A stretch of DNA of 64,000 bases from Diplonema japonicum. Its lineage: Eukaryota; Euglenozoa; Diplonemea; Diplonemida; Diplonemidae. Made by a program: the position numbers and the translations under genes. Where the stretch lies: contig OZ025725.1 of NCBI GenBank assembly GCA_964019335.1, forward strand, positions 310,001 through 374,000. Direction: 5' to 3'. Under the pieces are notes generated by a model. The model searched no databases and was not told the origin of the DNA. It saw only the letters and a list, made by a program, of their open reading frames with translations. Positions 21,280 to 31,923 of this stretch are shown one piece after another (positions within the stretch are counted from its first letter, which is position 1; every line of letters starts with the position of its first letter).

Positions 21280-21620
21280 TCATAGTATCCAGGGTTAACC
21301 GATCACCCGTGGGTTTTTAATTACAATCGGGTTTTAAATTGACGTCAAATGAAAGGCGAGCATGCAACTATGATATCTTAAAACCCTCATATTCGTATCC
21401 CGTTCCCCCCCGATTCCCGAAAAGCTGGGTTTTCTTTTTTTTTTTTTTTTTTTTTTCAAAAATCAATAATTAGAACGGGAGGAGAACAAGCAACCATGCC
21501 GGGTTTGGCGTCGGACATTTTCTCCTGTTGTTTTTAACTTGGACGCTGACCCGGTACATAATAACAAGTCCGAAAAAAAAAAAAAAAAAAAAGGTGATCG
21601 GTTAACCCTGGATATTATGA
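21280..21620. repeat. MITE-like element with 28-base inverted termini
   Basis: Left arm 21280-21307 and right arm 21593-21620 are inverted copies (core GGTTAACCGATCACC) with one visible mismatch. About 285 bases of non-coding DNA lie between. No transposase. The target duplication is obscured by A-rich flanks. Confidence 0.65.
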
Positions 21621-21985
21621 AAAATAAAAAAAAAAATAAAAAAAAAAAAAAAAAGCAATTTCTAGCTACCTTCTCGTTATTCTCAGCTGTTTCTATCTAT
21701 CTACTTCCAAAAAAAAGGAAACCCCCCCCCCCCCCCCCCCACCCCTTGGTACCAATATATTCTGGGAATTCTTAAAAAAAGAACAGAAAAAAGGCAAAAA
21801 AGAAAAAGAGGGAAGAAAAAGAAAAAGAAAAAGAAAAAGAAAAAAACACGTTTTTCAGAACAGAAAAGAAGAAGGAAAAACCCGAAGAAACGAAATAGAA
21901 AAAAAAGTAAAAATAAAAAAAAAACAGCACACCCTTTCTTTAAAAAAAAAAATCGACTTGCTTTTGATGTTTTTTCCCTCAGACT

Positions 21986-22018
<33 letters not shown>

Positions 22019-22289
22019 GATATAAATTTGACTTTTCTTTTTTGACATTGCCATTTTTTTTTTTTTTTTTTGATAGAAATAAGTTACCGTATTTGTACTT
22101 GTGAAACGGAAAAAGTTCCAAAAAAAATCCGTTTTTTTTTTTTTTTTTTTTTTTTTTCCTTTTTTTTTGGTCTTCGAAATCGAAAAGATTCCGCAATTTA
22201 ATTCTGTTTTCAAACATTTTCCGTTTCTTATTGAGTCCATCTGCGGTCATTCGTTTTCTTTCTCTTTCCAAAATGTTTCATTCAGCAAA

Positions 22290-22338
<49 letters not shown>

Positions 22339-23190
22339 GTCGCGAGATTTAAAAAAGAACAAAAAGCCCAATCCCAACCCCAATCTAAAAGGGGGTGTCG
22401 TGAGTGCTGGGAAGGCAGGCTTCTGATACAACTAATAAAAAAGAATAGGCAGAAAAAAGAACAAACAAAAATTGGGGGGGGGGGAAGGGAGAGAGGGGGA
22501 ACAGGGAGTGTCTTTTTTTTCCTTGTTGTCCCCCCCCTTTTTTTTCCCCCCCTCTCTCTTTTATTTTTGCAAAAAAAAAAAAAAAAAAGAGAGAACTGAC
22601 TTTTCATTGCGCACAATGATGTACTCGCTCTTTCCATTCTCGTGGCACACCCAACAACTAGTTTCTTTTCTTCCCCCCCCCCTTTTTTTAAACCGTCACG
22701 TGAACTTTTTCTTTTTCTTTTTTTGAACAAATATGTGGAGTGAAAATATTACTCTATCTGGTGTTGGCCGGTGGGAGGCAATTTTCTAGCTGACGGATTT
22801 GATGTTTAGTCTAGTCTATCTTCAAGAAACAAGAGCGGATCTAGAAATCAAGATTTTTTTCTCTCTTCGATTCTCTTGCTCTTCTTTTGTTAATATACCC
22901 TTCGACCTTCTTTTTTTTTTTTTTTTTTTTTTTTTAATCTGGTTGCGGCAATAGTTTAAAAAAAAAGAAGAAAAAAAGGGGGGGGGGGGGACTTAATACC
23001 CACCCCCCCCCCACCCTTCCTCTCTCTCTCTCCATCCACATAAAAAAAAACAAAAAAAAAAAAAACACCACACTCTTTCCCATCCCCCCACCCACCCCCC
23101 TTCTGGCACCCTATTATTCTTCTTGCTTTTTTTTTTTTTTCTTCGTCTTTTGTTTTTCTTACAAATTTTGTCAAAAAAAAAAAAAAAAAA

Positions 23191-24252
23191 ATGCTACTTT
23201 GCGCAGCCATTCTCACAAGCGTCTCCCTCTCAGTCTCAGGGGTCACGGAGAACAACGTGACGGGAGCGCTCCGCGTGATGCAAGGGTACTACAAAAAGGA
23301 CAAGGGCGAGTGGGGCGACGGCTCCTGGTGGCACTCCGCCAACGCCCTTGAAGCCCTCTGCAACGTGGTCCTCTACACAAACAACACGGAGTACTTCGAT
23401 ACGGTACAAAACACATGGGACCGCACGCAGAACTCTTACAAAAAACACAAAACATCTGAAGGCTACGATGACATTCTGTGGTGGGGCCTCGCCTGGTCTC
23501 GTGCTGCACACCTCACCAACAACACCACCTACCTAACACGGTCGGAAGGCTACTACTCCGAAGCGAACGAAACCTGGGACACAACATGTGGAGGAGGGGT
23601 ATGGTGGAACCGCGACAAAACCTATAAAAACGCCATCACCAACGAACTGTACCTCACCCTCGCCACAGAGCTCTACAAAGCCACAAACAAACGACAGTAT
23701 CTCACAGACGCACACCGCGAATGGAACTGGTTTGTAAAATCCAAAATCTACGGCCACCCATCCTCCCTTATCGTCGACGGCCTCAGCCCTGCATGCGATG
23801 GAACAGGTTCTCTGTGGACATATAATCAAGGCGTTTTGTTAGGCGGTCTTCTGAACCTTTACAAGCTTACCGGTGACATCACGTACTTAACCCATGCTTT
23901 TAAGAAGACGGATAAGGTCCTGGAGGCTATGACTGCGCAGGGTATTCTTCAGGAGCCTGCGCTCGGTGGTGGGAAGACGTCTGATGCCGAGCAGTTTAAA
24001 GGGGTTTTCGCGCGTTACGCGGGGTACCTTCTTCGGGGGAGCCACCCCGTGCCACTGGAGCTGAGCGGGCACTACTCTCGCCTGAAGAGTTTCGTTCTTG
24101 AAAACGCAGGGTCGGTGCTTGAAAACGACGTCACGGGGAACGGCAGGTTCGGATTTTACTGGGAAGGCCCGCCTGACAAACCATCGGACCCCGACTACAT
24201 CACGCACTGCTCCGGGCTTGACATTGTCACGGCGGCGTTCAACCTTCCGTGA
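23191..24252 (+). CDS. Secreted glycoside hydrolase family 76-like enzyme
   Basis: A 353-residue protein with a signal peptide (residues 1-17). It fits the GH76 (alpha-1,6-mannanase type) alpha/alpha-barrel: repeated aromatic 'WW' blocks (GSWWHSANALEAL near 44, YDDILWWGLAW near 92, GGGVWWNRDK near 130) and the paired catalytic acids Asp93-Asp94. Later blocks 'AITNELYLTLATELYKAT', 'WTYNQGVLLGGL' and 'FKGVFARYAGYLL' follow the family order. It probably degrades mannan-like polysaccharide outside the cell or in a digestive vacuole. The start directly follows a 20-base A run. No intron needed. Confidence 0.85.
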   Translation: MLLCAAILTSVSLSVSGVTENNVTGALRVMQGYYKKDKGEWGDGSWWHSANALEALCNVVLYTNNTEYFDTVQNTWDRTQNSYKKHKTSEGYDDILWWGLAWSRAAHLTNNTTYLTRSEGYYSEANETWDTTCGGGVWWNRDKTYKNAITNELYLTLATELYKATNKRQYLTDAHREWNWFVKSKIYGHPSSLIVDGLSPACDGTGSLWTYNQGVLLGGLLNLYKLTGDITYLTHAFKKTDKVLEAMTAQGILQEPALGGGKTSDAEQFKGVFARYAGYLLRGSHPVPLELSGHYSRLKSFVLENAGSVLENDVTGNGRFGFYWEGPPDKPSDPDYITHCSGLDIVTAAFNLP

Positions 24253-24429
24253 AAAAAAAAATTTTTTTTTTCTTTCTGTTTATATTTTTTTATTTCACTC
24301 TTCAGAAATTAATTCTTCACGCACTGGGGGGCCCATTACTTCACGCTAAATCTCATTACTTCACGGTGAAATAATGGCCTGTTTTCCGTGAAGTAATAGG
24401 GGGTTTCCGTTAAATAATATGCCTCGGTA

Positions 24430-24593
24430 GGCCAATTTTTGCCTCGGTTCGGTTCCAGTGGGGCTACTTTTTCCTCTCAGTTTGCTATTTCCCCCCAGGT
24501 TCAGCTCAATTGGCCAACTTTTGCCTCGGCTCAGTTCCAAGTTGGACTACTTTTTCCACCCAATTTGCCCACTTTTGGCTAGGCCTTGTTCCC
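24430..24593 (+). repeat. Imperfect tandem duplication, period about 82 bases
   Basis: GGCCAATTTTTGCCTCGGTT at 24430 recurs as GGCCAACTTTTGCCTCGGCT at 24512, and the following 'CTACTTTTTCC' and 'TTTGC' blocks keep the same spacing. Confidence 0.6.
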
Positions 24594-24854
24594 AGTTTCT
24601 GTGGGTAACTCTTCTGTGGGTAAGGGTAACTTAGTCAGCTTACCCAAGCACCCCAAAAGACTTCAAAATACCGAAGCAGCAGAAAAAAAGGAGCCAGCGG
24701 CCGCGCCAGGTATGGGAAGGCCTGATTAGAGATGGTGACAGTGGCAATGCCAGCGACAGCGGCAGCTCTTAGTCAACAAAAGGAGGAAAAACAACATGTA
24801 TTGTAACCTTTGTATCCCCTCTCTAATTGTACCCTTGTCACCCTGTTGTGCCCC

Positions 24855-25020
24855 TCGTGGTGAAGTAATTTCAGAGTGTCGTGAAATAAAACCACTTACC
24901 TACCGCCAAGTAATGCTTTACCGACCTCTCGGTTCCGCATTTTACCATCTCGGGCCCTCGACGGTAAAATGCGGAACCTCGAGGTAACGGTAAAGTCATT
25001 ACTTGTTGGCAGTAAATAGC
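24855..25020 (-). repeat. Palindromic MITE family, copy 2
   Basis: The centre is a near-perfect palindrome: GGTTCCGCATTTTACC and its exact inverse flank a short spacer at about 24941-24988, and the arms continue outward through GGTAAAG...CATTA with small gaps. Outer parts match the copy at 20671-20820 in the opposite orientation and, weakly, 54900-54950. It probably forms a cruciform or hairpin. Confidence 0.7.
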
Positions 25021-25132
25021 TATTATTTTTTTGAAAACGTTTCCTTTTTTTTTTTTTTTTTTTGCTCCCCCAACTAATTTTCACAAGAAAAAAAAAATAG
25101 GAGGGAGTGGGGCAAAAAAAAAAAAAATAACA

Positions 25133-25933
25133 ATGCCTTCGGAATGGGAAACAGTTTGCAGGGAGGTGCAAGGGGAGTACAGCAACTGGGCAATGGTGGC
25201 CTTTGTCCTGACGGTATCTCATGCGGTCGTCGTGTGGGGAACCGTTTTGTACTACAAAACGCTGACAGGGATGCCCAGCATGCACAAATACAAGGTGAGG
25301 CTCCCAGAAGGGAACAGGACCAACAAGGAAAGCGCCCTCAGACACGCGGTCATCGACGCCATCATCGCCAGCTTCGTTACGGTTCCCATTGCGGCCTCTT
25401 TGGTAGGATGGCTCTTTGGTGCAGACGTGTGTGAGGAATTACCATCTTGGGAACAAACAGCCTTGCAACTGTGCTTTCATATGGTTTTCACTGACACGAC
25501 GTTCTACTGGGCACACCGGACTCTGCACACAAAGTGGTTTTACGCAAGAATTCATAAACAGCATCATGAATTCAAGACTCTTGACCCGATTTGTGCGGAG
25601 TACGACCACCCTGTTGAAGACTTGATCAACGTGTTGTCTACAGCAGGTGGGCCCATCCTCTTGGATTCTCACCCTTGCGTGCTTATGGTCCATGTTAGCT
25701 TACGGTTGATGCAGAGCATTGATGCCCATTCTGGTTACTCCCTCCCCTTGCCTTACTCCGTGTGGAACGTAGGGCCCTTCTGGTCGTCCTCCGTGCGTCA
25801 CAGCTACCACCATGGTGTAAATGTTGGGAACTACGGGGACTGGTTCCCTTTCTGGGACTGGCTCTGCGGCACCGACAAATCATGGAGAGATTTCTACTTT
25901 CAGAACAATGATAAATCTGTGAAAACCGAATAA
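25133..25933 (+). CDS. Sterol desaturase / fatty acid hydroxylase family protein
   Basis: A 266-residue integral membrane di-iron oxygenase. The histidine boxes are visible: H128-x3-H132 (HRTLH), H141-x2-H144-H145 (HKQHH) and H223-x2-H226-H227 (HSYHH), the pattern of the ERG3/ERG25/SUR2 superfamily. Hydrophobic segments lie near 20-42, 75-97 and 165-190. The reaction would be O2-dependent hydroxylation or desaturation of a sterol or lipid in the ER; the exact substrate cannot be read, though the HRxxH...HKxHHEF spacing fits C-4 methylsterol oxidase-like members. The start is the ATG after the A leader at 25133; the upstream in-frame ATG at 25031 would add only Phe and Lys runs. Confidence 0.87.
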   Translation: MPSEWETVCREVQGEYSNWAMVAFVLTVSHAVVVWGTVLYYKTLTGMPSMHKYKVRLPEGNRTNKESALRHAVIDAIIASFVTVPIAASLVGWLFGADVCEELPSWEQTALQLCFHMVFTDTTFYWAHRTLHTKWFYARIHKQHHEFKTLDPICAEYDHPVEDLINVLSTAGGPILLDSHPCVLMVHVSLRLMQSIDAHSGYSLPLPYSVWNVGPFWSSSVRHSYHHGVNVGNYGDWFPFWDWLCGTDKSWRDFYFQNNDKSVKTE

Positions 25934-26301
25934 AAATGGGGGGTGTCCACACTACGTTGTAAAATGCAGAATTCTTTTTTTTTTTTCGCGTTACACAAAG
26001 CTATCCACTAACGGGGGGGGGGCTTTTTTTTGTTTGTGTGAGAGTTCTTCTGAAAGGGGAAGGGGGAGAAAATCCAAAATGCAGAATTTCCGCGTTGGGT
26101 ACTTGTTGAAGCTTCTCACACGGCCTCTCCCTTCTCTTTTCTTCCCCCCCCCTTTTTTTTGCTCTCTATTCCCTCAAGGCTACTCGTGTCTATTTTGTTC
26201 AAAAAAAGACTTTTCTCGTTCTCCACGACACAAAAGAAAAGAAAGAAAAAGGAAGTTCACGCACTGGGGTGTACTCCTGCCCTCGTCCATACTCTCGGCT
26301 T

Positions 26302-26345
<44 letters not shown>

Positions 26346-26412
26346 TAGCAAACCATGTGAGTGATCGGCAACCTAAGATGCTATGATAGGCCTCCCCCTC
26401 TCTTTCTCTCTT

Positions 26413-26444
<32 letters not shown>

Positions 26445-26449
26445 CTTTT
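25934..26449. other. Low-complexity intergenic DNA
   Basis: Homopolymers with short mixed stretches. 'GTTCACGCACTGGGG' near 26257 resembles 24317, so there is a fragment of the MITE family. Nothing else seen. Confidence 0.5.
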
Positions 26450-28245
26450 TTAACCATCTACCAACGAGCGTCTTTATAGAGACGATTTGAAAAAAAATCT
26501 TTTGCGCAAAGGGCTTTCAATGCAATACAGCTCGGCCACTTCTCGCATCCGGGGTCCTGCGCGGAAAATATGAAAAATATAAACTAAATGCTGCCCTAAC
26601 TTAACAAGAAAAAGAAAAAAGAAAAAAAAACGCCAGCCCAAATTTACCCTTAAAAATCACTTCAAAAAAGGGTGCCCAGAAAGAGGCCGGAAGAGGAGGG
26701 TATGAGTGATGGTAGCACTGATGGCTCATCCCTATTATGCAATTTTGGTACGAACAGTGATTCTGATACGAATTCGACCGATTCCGAGTCACAGCAGGGT
26801 GATTGGACGGCAAAGCCGGAGCGGTTGGAAGGCATCCGGTTTCGTGAAGATCGGAATCCTTGTGGACCCTGTTTTGACATCAGAGGCTCAACGACATTCC
26901 ATATATTCTCCCAAATGCTCGCCCCAAACGTTATTTGGGTCATAATTTCGAACAATGTGGCAAATGCGGCTAAAAAAGGTGTTTCCCTGGATCTCAATGC
27001 TGCTTCTTTGCATACCTTCTTAGGTGTCCTTTTGTCGATGGACTTGGATATCATGCCAGATTATTCTGACTACTGGCGCGCTGGCTCCACGTCTCTCAAC
27101 CACACCCCTGGGTACGCTGCTGTCATGTCAAGAGACCGCTTTTTGACTATTCTGGGAAATCTGTGTTTCCACAGCGAAACAAACAAGCGTGCTGACTTCT
27201 ACCTATCGCAAAGGCCTCCCGGAGATCACGGATGCAAAGAAGCGAGGCCGCAAGCCCAAGGACACGCATCCTGTGGCGACACCCAGTTCCACCAGCACGT
27301 GAGCATCCTTTGCACCACAACGTGGCATGACATCAAGCCTGTGCGCTTTCTGTCGACGTTGGATGTTCTGGTGAAGTCAAATTTGACGTGTCGGCCAAAA
27401 GAGAATGAAAGCCGGAATGGACATCCCACCAAGTGCATATTTACAACACCGCAATGGGCGGAACCGACGCTGGGTGACGCTGTGACAAAACGCCATAAAC
27501 GCACCCTTATGACTTCGAAGTGGCCCCTGAAAGTATTTTCGTACTTGTTAGATAGATCTCTGGCAAATGCTTGGCTTGTTTGGAAAGAAGCATTGCCCCC
27601 CAACACCCTGAGTACGAACGACAGTGGATTCACGCCTTTCAAAGAGGCAGTCATCGAAGGGCTACTAGGGAGGCAGTCTAAACAACAGCTAAAGTCAACT
27701 ACAGAGCAGGCTGCCCCAATACCATGCCCCGAAACACAGAACGAGTGCCCTGAGACCCCAATGCACCTCGATAGTACCTTCTGGGACCATTTCCCCGAAA
27801 AAGTAGTGCAACATGCGGTGCAAGCATGGCAAGTCGAAATGACCCCAGTTCCAGTGTTCAACCTGCTTGGTACAACTTTGCATGACTCCGTGCTTCAAAG
27901 ACTACCACCTTGCCGGGGATACCCCCCAGAAACCCCTCTCGGGGTCAAAAAAGAAGTCCCCCAGCCCTGGGGCACGTACGAACCGCGTCAAGAAGGCCTT
28001 AAATAGCTTTTTACAGAATTTTACAGTCGATTTTTTTTGACTTGTTTTTGTACCCCCTCTCGGGCACTTCAGGAACGATATTTTTGACAATGCTGTGAGG
28101 GGCCCTGCTGTGGGCACCCTCTCTCTAGAATTGGGACATCTGGAGGCATTTCCGGGGGCATATAGCCCCGGCGTTGCGCTAGAATAGCTTTTTTTGAAGT
28201 TTTGAAAATTTACCCCCTGGTGGGCAAAAATGGTCCGTTGGTAGA

Positions 28246-28252
<7 letters not shown>
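26450..28252 (+). mobile_element. piggyBac-type transposon with internally deleted transposase
   Basis: Bounded by TTAA at 26450-26453 and 28249-28252, with inverted termini CCATCTACCAACG on the left and the exact inverse on the right. Length 1803 bases. A single long + strand ORF lies inside. The termini differ from those of the copy at 15603, so it is a separate piggyBac lineage. Confidence 0.9.
26672..28006 (+). pseudogene. piggyBac transposase, catalytic core deleted, frame open
   Basis: A 444-residue open frame. The N-terminal acidic region and the 'F...L.....' helical block through 'AVMSRDRFLTILGNLCFHSE' (about 100-170) match the start of the DDE_Tnp_1_7 domain. The next residues jump to a segment resembling the later 'W.D.K.V.FLST' block (TWHDIKPVRFLSTLDV, about 215-235). 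The stretch expected between these, which carries the first catalytic aspartates, is missing, about 130-150 residues by comparison with family order. No Cys-rich zinc-binding C-terminus is seen. The protein should be unable to transpose, yet the frame is intact for 444 codons. Confidence 0.7.
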
Positions 28253-28283
<31 letters not shown>

Positions 28284-28336
28284 AAACCTCGCCTTTTTTA
28301 AAAAGGGAACAAAACAAAAAAACAAAAAACAAAAAA

Positions 28337-29212
28337 ATGATCACCATAACGCTCCCCTTAATCGGGCTGGCGCTTTGCGGGATGCAGGAATGGGAAGCGG
28401 AGACCTATAAAAAAAACGAAACAGGTGAGATATACGCCTCGCAAGAAGGTGCAACAGTACAAGAGGTGGCAAAGGACGGTGTAAGATCTATTTCAGAGAA
28501 CGGCCTGCTGAAAGTGAAGGACGCCGTGGGTGACGCCAACTCGTGCAAGGCACTGGGGGACCTCATCGATAGGCTCCAACCCAGGATGGAACCAAAGCAC
28601 GCAAACCACCACCACAACATCGCTGTGGAACTTCTACCAGAGGTGCGTGACGTGGTTTACAGGGTGATAGAAAGAAACTATAATTTCCTTTCATCCCTTC
28701 TCACGGAAGACGCGGGTTTGGTAGAACTGGCCATGATGGTGAACGACCCTGGAGCAGCATATCAAAAATGGCACGCTGACACCGTTGCAAGCCCGAAGGT
28801 AGCAAAACTTTTTTCGTTTTTCATCGCACTAGACGAGATATCGCTTGACATGGGCCCTACTGCACTCGTCCCTCGTACCCATACGCAGGATTTTATTGAC
28901 ATTTGTAACAAGGAGGTTACCCGCACGAAGAAAGCAGTATGTGCCGAGAGCTTCGCACCTCTCTCCAAAATCGGGGCCACCATGTCGCCTGGGGACATGA
29001 CTGTCATGGACTCCACACTGCAGCATCGGGCTAATGAAAATTATTCGTCGAGGCGCAGGCGGATCGTTTATTTTTCGCTTGCCGGACCGGGTGTGAAACC
29101 TGATGGTTCCACATACACCCTTCTACCTGGGTACTCTGGGCATATTCTCAAGGAGTACAAGACATGGCACACTGCTGATGCCCGTCTTGGTGGCGGAGGT
29201 GAGGAGTTCTAA
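28337..29212 (+). CDS. Phytanoyl-CoA dioxygenase (PhyH) family protein, secretory
   Basis: A 291-residue protein with a likely signal peptide (residues 1-15, MITITLPLIGLALCG). The Fe(II) facial triad of the 2-oxoglutarate oxygenases is visible: H146-x-D148 in QKWHADT and H230 in LQHRANEN, with the 2-oxoglutarate-binding Arg cluster (RRRR) about ten residues later. The 'MGPTALVPRTH' block fits PhyH. It should hydroxylate a small molecule or lipid; the signal peptide points to the secretory pathway, unusual for the peroxisomal phytanoyl-CoA enzyme. The start lies behind a leader made only of A and C, about 85 bases from the piggyBac end. Confidence 0.8.
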   Translation: MITITLPLIGLALCGMQEWEAETYKKNETGEIYASQEGATVQEVAKDGVRSISENGLLKVKDAVGDANSCKALGDLIDRLQPRMEPKHANHHHNIAVELLPEVRDVVYRVIERNYNFLSSLLTEDAGLVELAMMVNDPGAAYQKWHADTVASPKVAKLFSFFIALDEISLDMGPTALVPRTHTQDFIDICNKEVTRTKKAVCAESFAPLSKIGATMSPGDMTVMDSTLQHRANENYSSRRRRIVYFSLAGPGVKPDGSTYTLLPGYSGHILKEYKTWHTADARLGGGGEEF

Positions 29213-29321
29213 AAAAAGGGAAAAGAAAAAAAGAAAAGAAAAAAATTCTTTTTTTTTTTTTTTTTGTTTGTAGTTTTTATTTCCGTATTAACGAATTTTT
29301 TTTTTTTTTTTTGCCTATCTG

Positions 29322-29359
<38 letters not shown>

Positions 29360-29758
29360 GTTTTTTGAAAATTGTTGTCAAAAGAAGAAGAGAAAAAAAA
29401 AAAAGAAAATGTTGGGCAAAATAAAAAAGCCCGCGTTTTTACAAAAAAAAAAAAAAAAGAGAGAGAGAGAGAGAGAGAAAACTATGCTCCTTTATTAGGA
29501 AAAAAGGTTTTTTTTTTCTCTCTTTTTTTCTTTTTTTTTTTGTAAAACCGGTATGACGCAAACAAAAACTTTGCCAACTCTTTTTTTTTCCCCTCGAAGT
29601 TTTAAGAGAAAAAGAAAGAAAGAAAAAAAAAAAAAAAAATTCAAAAAGAAAAAAAGAAAACGCCTGAATATAGTTATAAATATCTTTTGGCCCGTCAAAA
29701 AAAAAAAAAAAAAAAAAAAAAAGAAAAGCTGCGCGAAAAAAAAAAAAAAAAAAAAAAA
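29213..29758. other. Low-complexity intergenic DNA
   Basis: A and T runs and a GA repeat at 29459-29478; nothing recognised. Confidence 0.6.
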
Positions 29759-31923
29759 ATGCTGAAAACCATAGAGAGGTGCACGGAGGAGCACCCCGCA
29801 ACGCATCTCGGCGGTGTTGGATACCCCAGCAACAGGGCAGTGGGCATAGGGACGCTAGTAGATTACCTGGACCCCATCATGAACATAGAAGAGGTTCGAA
29901 AAGAACTGGTCAAGGGAACCGTCAAAACAAGACAACTGCCCTTAGTCCCGTACGCAGGCCTCACACGGGTGGTGTTCATGAAAAGAGGTTCCATGGACTG
30001 GATGGCCCGCCACCCCGAGGCCGGCGACAAGTTCGGCAGCACAAAGGAAGGCGAGGCCTTCATCCTCCGCGCCAACAGCGGCGCCATGGTGATGGAAAAA
30101 ACCGGCGATGACACTTTCAAGTCAGGCGGCAGAATGCACTGCTTTGACATATGGCTGAAGGACCCTAACATCTCAACCCACACGGCGCCTCTCGTCGACA
30201 CTTACAAATCACACGAAATGCCCACCAAGCAAGGCCCAGGCTGGACCGCCACCGTCATAGCCGGTGTCTACAGCGACAAGGACAACCGTCCTGGCGTGGA
30301 CCTAGGCCCCACGCGTATCATCGATTTCTGCATCCTCGGGAGGAAAGGCCTCGTGTACAAAGTACCCAGCAACTACAATGTCGTTGTTTATGTGTACGAG
30401 GGCGAGCTCGAGTTCCAGAACAGCATGCAGATCAAGCGGCAGGGTACTGTCGTCGTCTTCGAACGCAAGGGAGGTGATGTCATCGAGGCATGGGCAAAAG
30501 GCGGTGATGCAGGATCTGAAGCAAGGTTCCTGCTAGTGGCCTCGGAACCTCTCGGTGAAGGATTCGAACGCAGCGAAGAAGTACCCTCGATAGTGGGGAT
30601 GAACACACAGACCGTCACAGACTTCTGTAGATCGGAAGGCTTCGTTGACGGTGTTGACGAACACGCCCTGGCACTCAAACAGCTGGAAGAAGAACAAGCG
30701 GAACACCTAGACCTCTCACACTTCTCACCCACCTCGCGTGACGATGACCGCAGGAGGTCATCCAGCGTCAACTACACAGCACAAGACCTCGCGACCCCCA
30801 TGGAGCCGCGCAGGGTCACCACCAGAGAACGCGGCGTCGCATCGCAGCGTTCAGTGACATCACCTAAAGAACCCATCAACCTGAAAGGCCGTGGGAAGGT
30901 GGCCACTATGGAGGATATGCGGAAGAAAAGGTCTCAGAAAGAGGATCCATTAGAGGCCACCGTGACATACACAGGAGGTGTGGGGCTGGGAAGCTCATCG
31001 CGAGCTGGCTCGCCTTACCACAGGAAGAGGAACTCGGGAGGGTTCAGTTCAAACACAACAGCCACCACGTCCCCGACATCCCCTGTTCTGTCGCCGTCTG
31101 CGTCGCCCGGAAGGTTTAGAAGGATCCCATCTGTCGTGGCACCACCATCTGATGCATTAAGCTTTTCAGCGAGGAGCTTCAAACTGTCAGAAAGCACGAG
31201 TTCGCTGTCCTCGAAGACGAGGACGAAGACGGAACCTGGAAGGGTCTCATTCTCAGAGATACCTGTGCCGCAGGACGTGCGCAGCCCCTCTAGAAGGCGG
31301 GCTTCGTGCGATACCAGCCCCGAGCGCAAGAAGACAGAAGAGCCGCGTCGGCGGTTTTCTTACGCACCCACTGCATCTGCGCACGATGACGGCATGGCAC
31401 CACCGCCTGTGAGATTTAAGATTAAAGGGTCGTCCTACGAGCTGAAGGAGAGGCTTATCAATCTGGTAAAGCTGAAGAACGAAGGGACGCCCAATCTAAA
31501 TAGCGCCATTGCTGAGACGCAGGTACAGCTGGACAAGGCACGGGAGAGGGAGGCGCTGACGGATAAGAGGTACCGAAGGGAGGGAAAAAAAAGAAAAAAA
31601 TACAGAGACCTTGCGGAAATGGAGATAGAGATGCAGCGGTACGAGAAGGAGTGGAGAGGGTACCACCACTACTGGGCGACGCATCTGAATAAGATGTACT
31701 CTGCGATACAAGAGCGGCCCACTGCGGAACTGAAGAAAGAGTACCGGGTTAAGTCAGCAGATTTTCAGAAACAGGTACTTAAAAAAAAAAAAAAAAAACA
31801 CACACACAGCTTTCTGAATACCAGAAGCGTCGGAAGGTGTACGAATCGATGTGTGGCTCGCTTAAGGACCCTATGTCCTCTGCCTCTTCGAGCTCTTCTG
31901 TGGGGCCGAATGTTTTGTTCTAA
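29759..31923 (+). CDS. Pirin-fold protein with long Ser-rich and coiled-coil tail (paralogue 1)
   Basis: Two exons, 29759-31774 and 31810-31923; the 35-base GT-AG intron is mostly A. The total is 709 residues. Residues about 30-280 follow the pirin double-cupin: 'DYLDPI', 'LVPYAGLTRVVFMKRGSMDW', 'GRMHCFDIWLKDP', 'TVIAGVYSD', 'NVVVYVYEGELE'. The metal ligands of classical pirin (HPHRGFE and HSE blocks) are replaced, so it is probably not an iron quercetinase or oxygenase. A Ser/Arg-rich linker (about 320-550) and a conserved helical tail (about 550-709) follow. The tail and its intron position are shared with the gene at 34275. The true start is 29759, after the A leader; the longer frame only adds Lys. 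Confidence 0.75.

Larger units (their letters stand above)
20226..23190. other. 3-kb low-complexity gap with small repeats
   Basis: Homopolymers and simple repeats, including an AT repeat at 22308-22335 and long A and T runs. It contains two small repeat elements listed separately. The mixed stretch 22610-22870 has no ORF and no recognised RNA gene. Confidence 0.55.
24253..25132. other. Repeat-rich intergenic region
   Basis: Holds short direct and inverted repeats built on 'TTACTTCACGGTGAAATAAT' (24330-24420), an imperfect tandem pair (24430-24600), mixed DNA at 24600-24850 and a palindromic element (24855-25020). No ORF with coding character. Confidence 0.55.

Noticed and set aside
22296..22340. 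AT repeat as a centromere or telomere signal
   Set aside because: Short dinucleotide repeat only; no telomeric unit or satellite seen.
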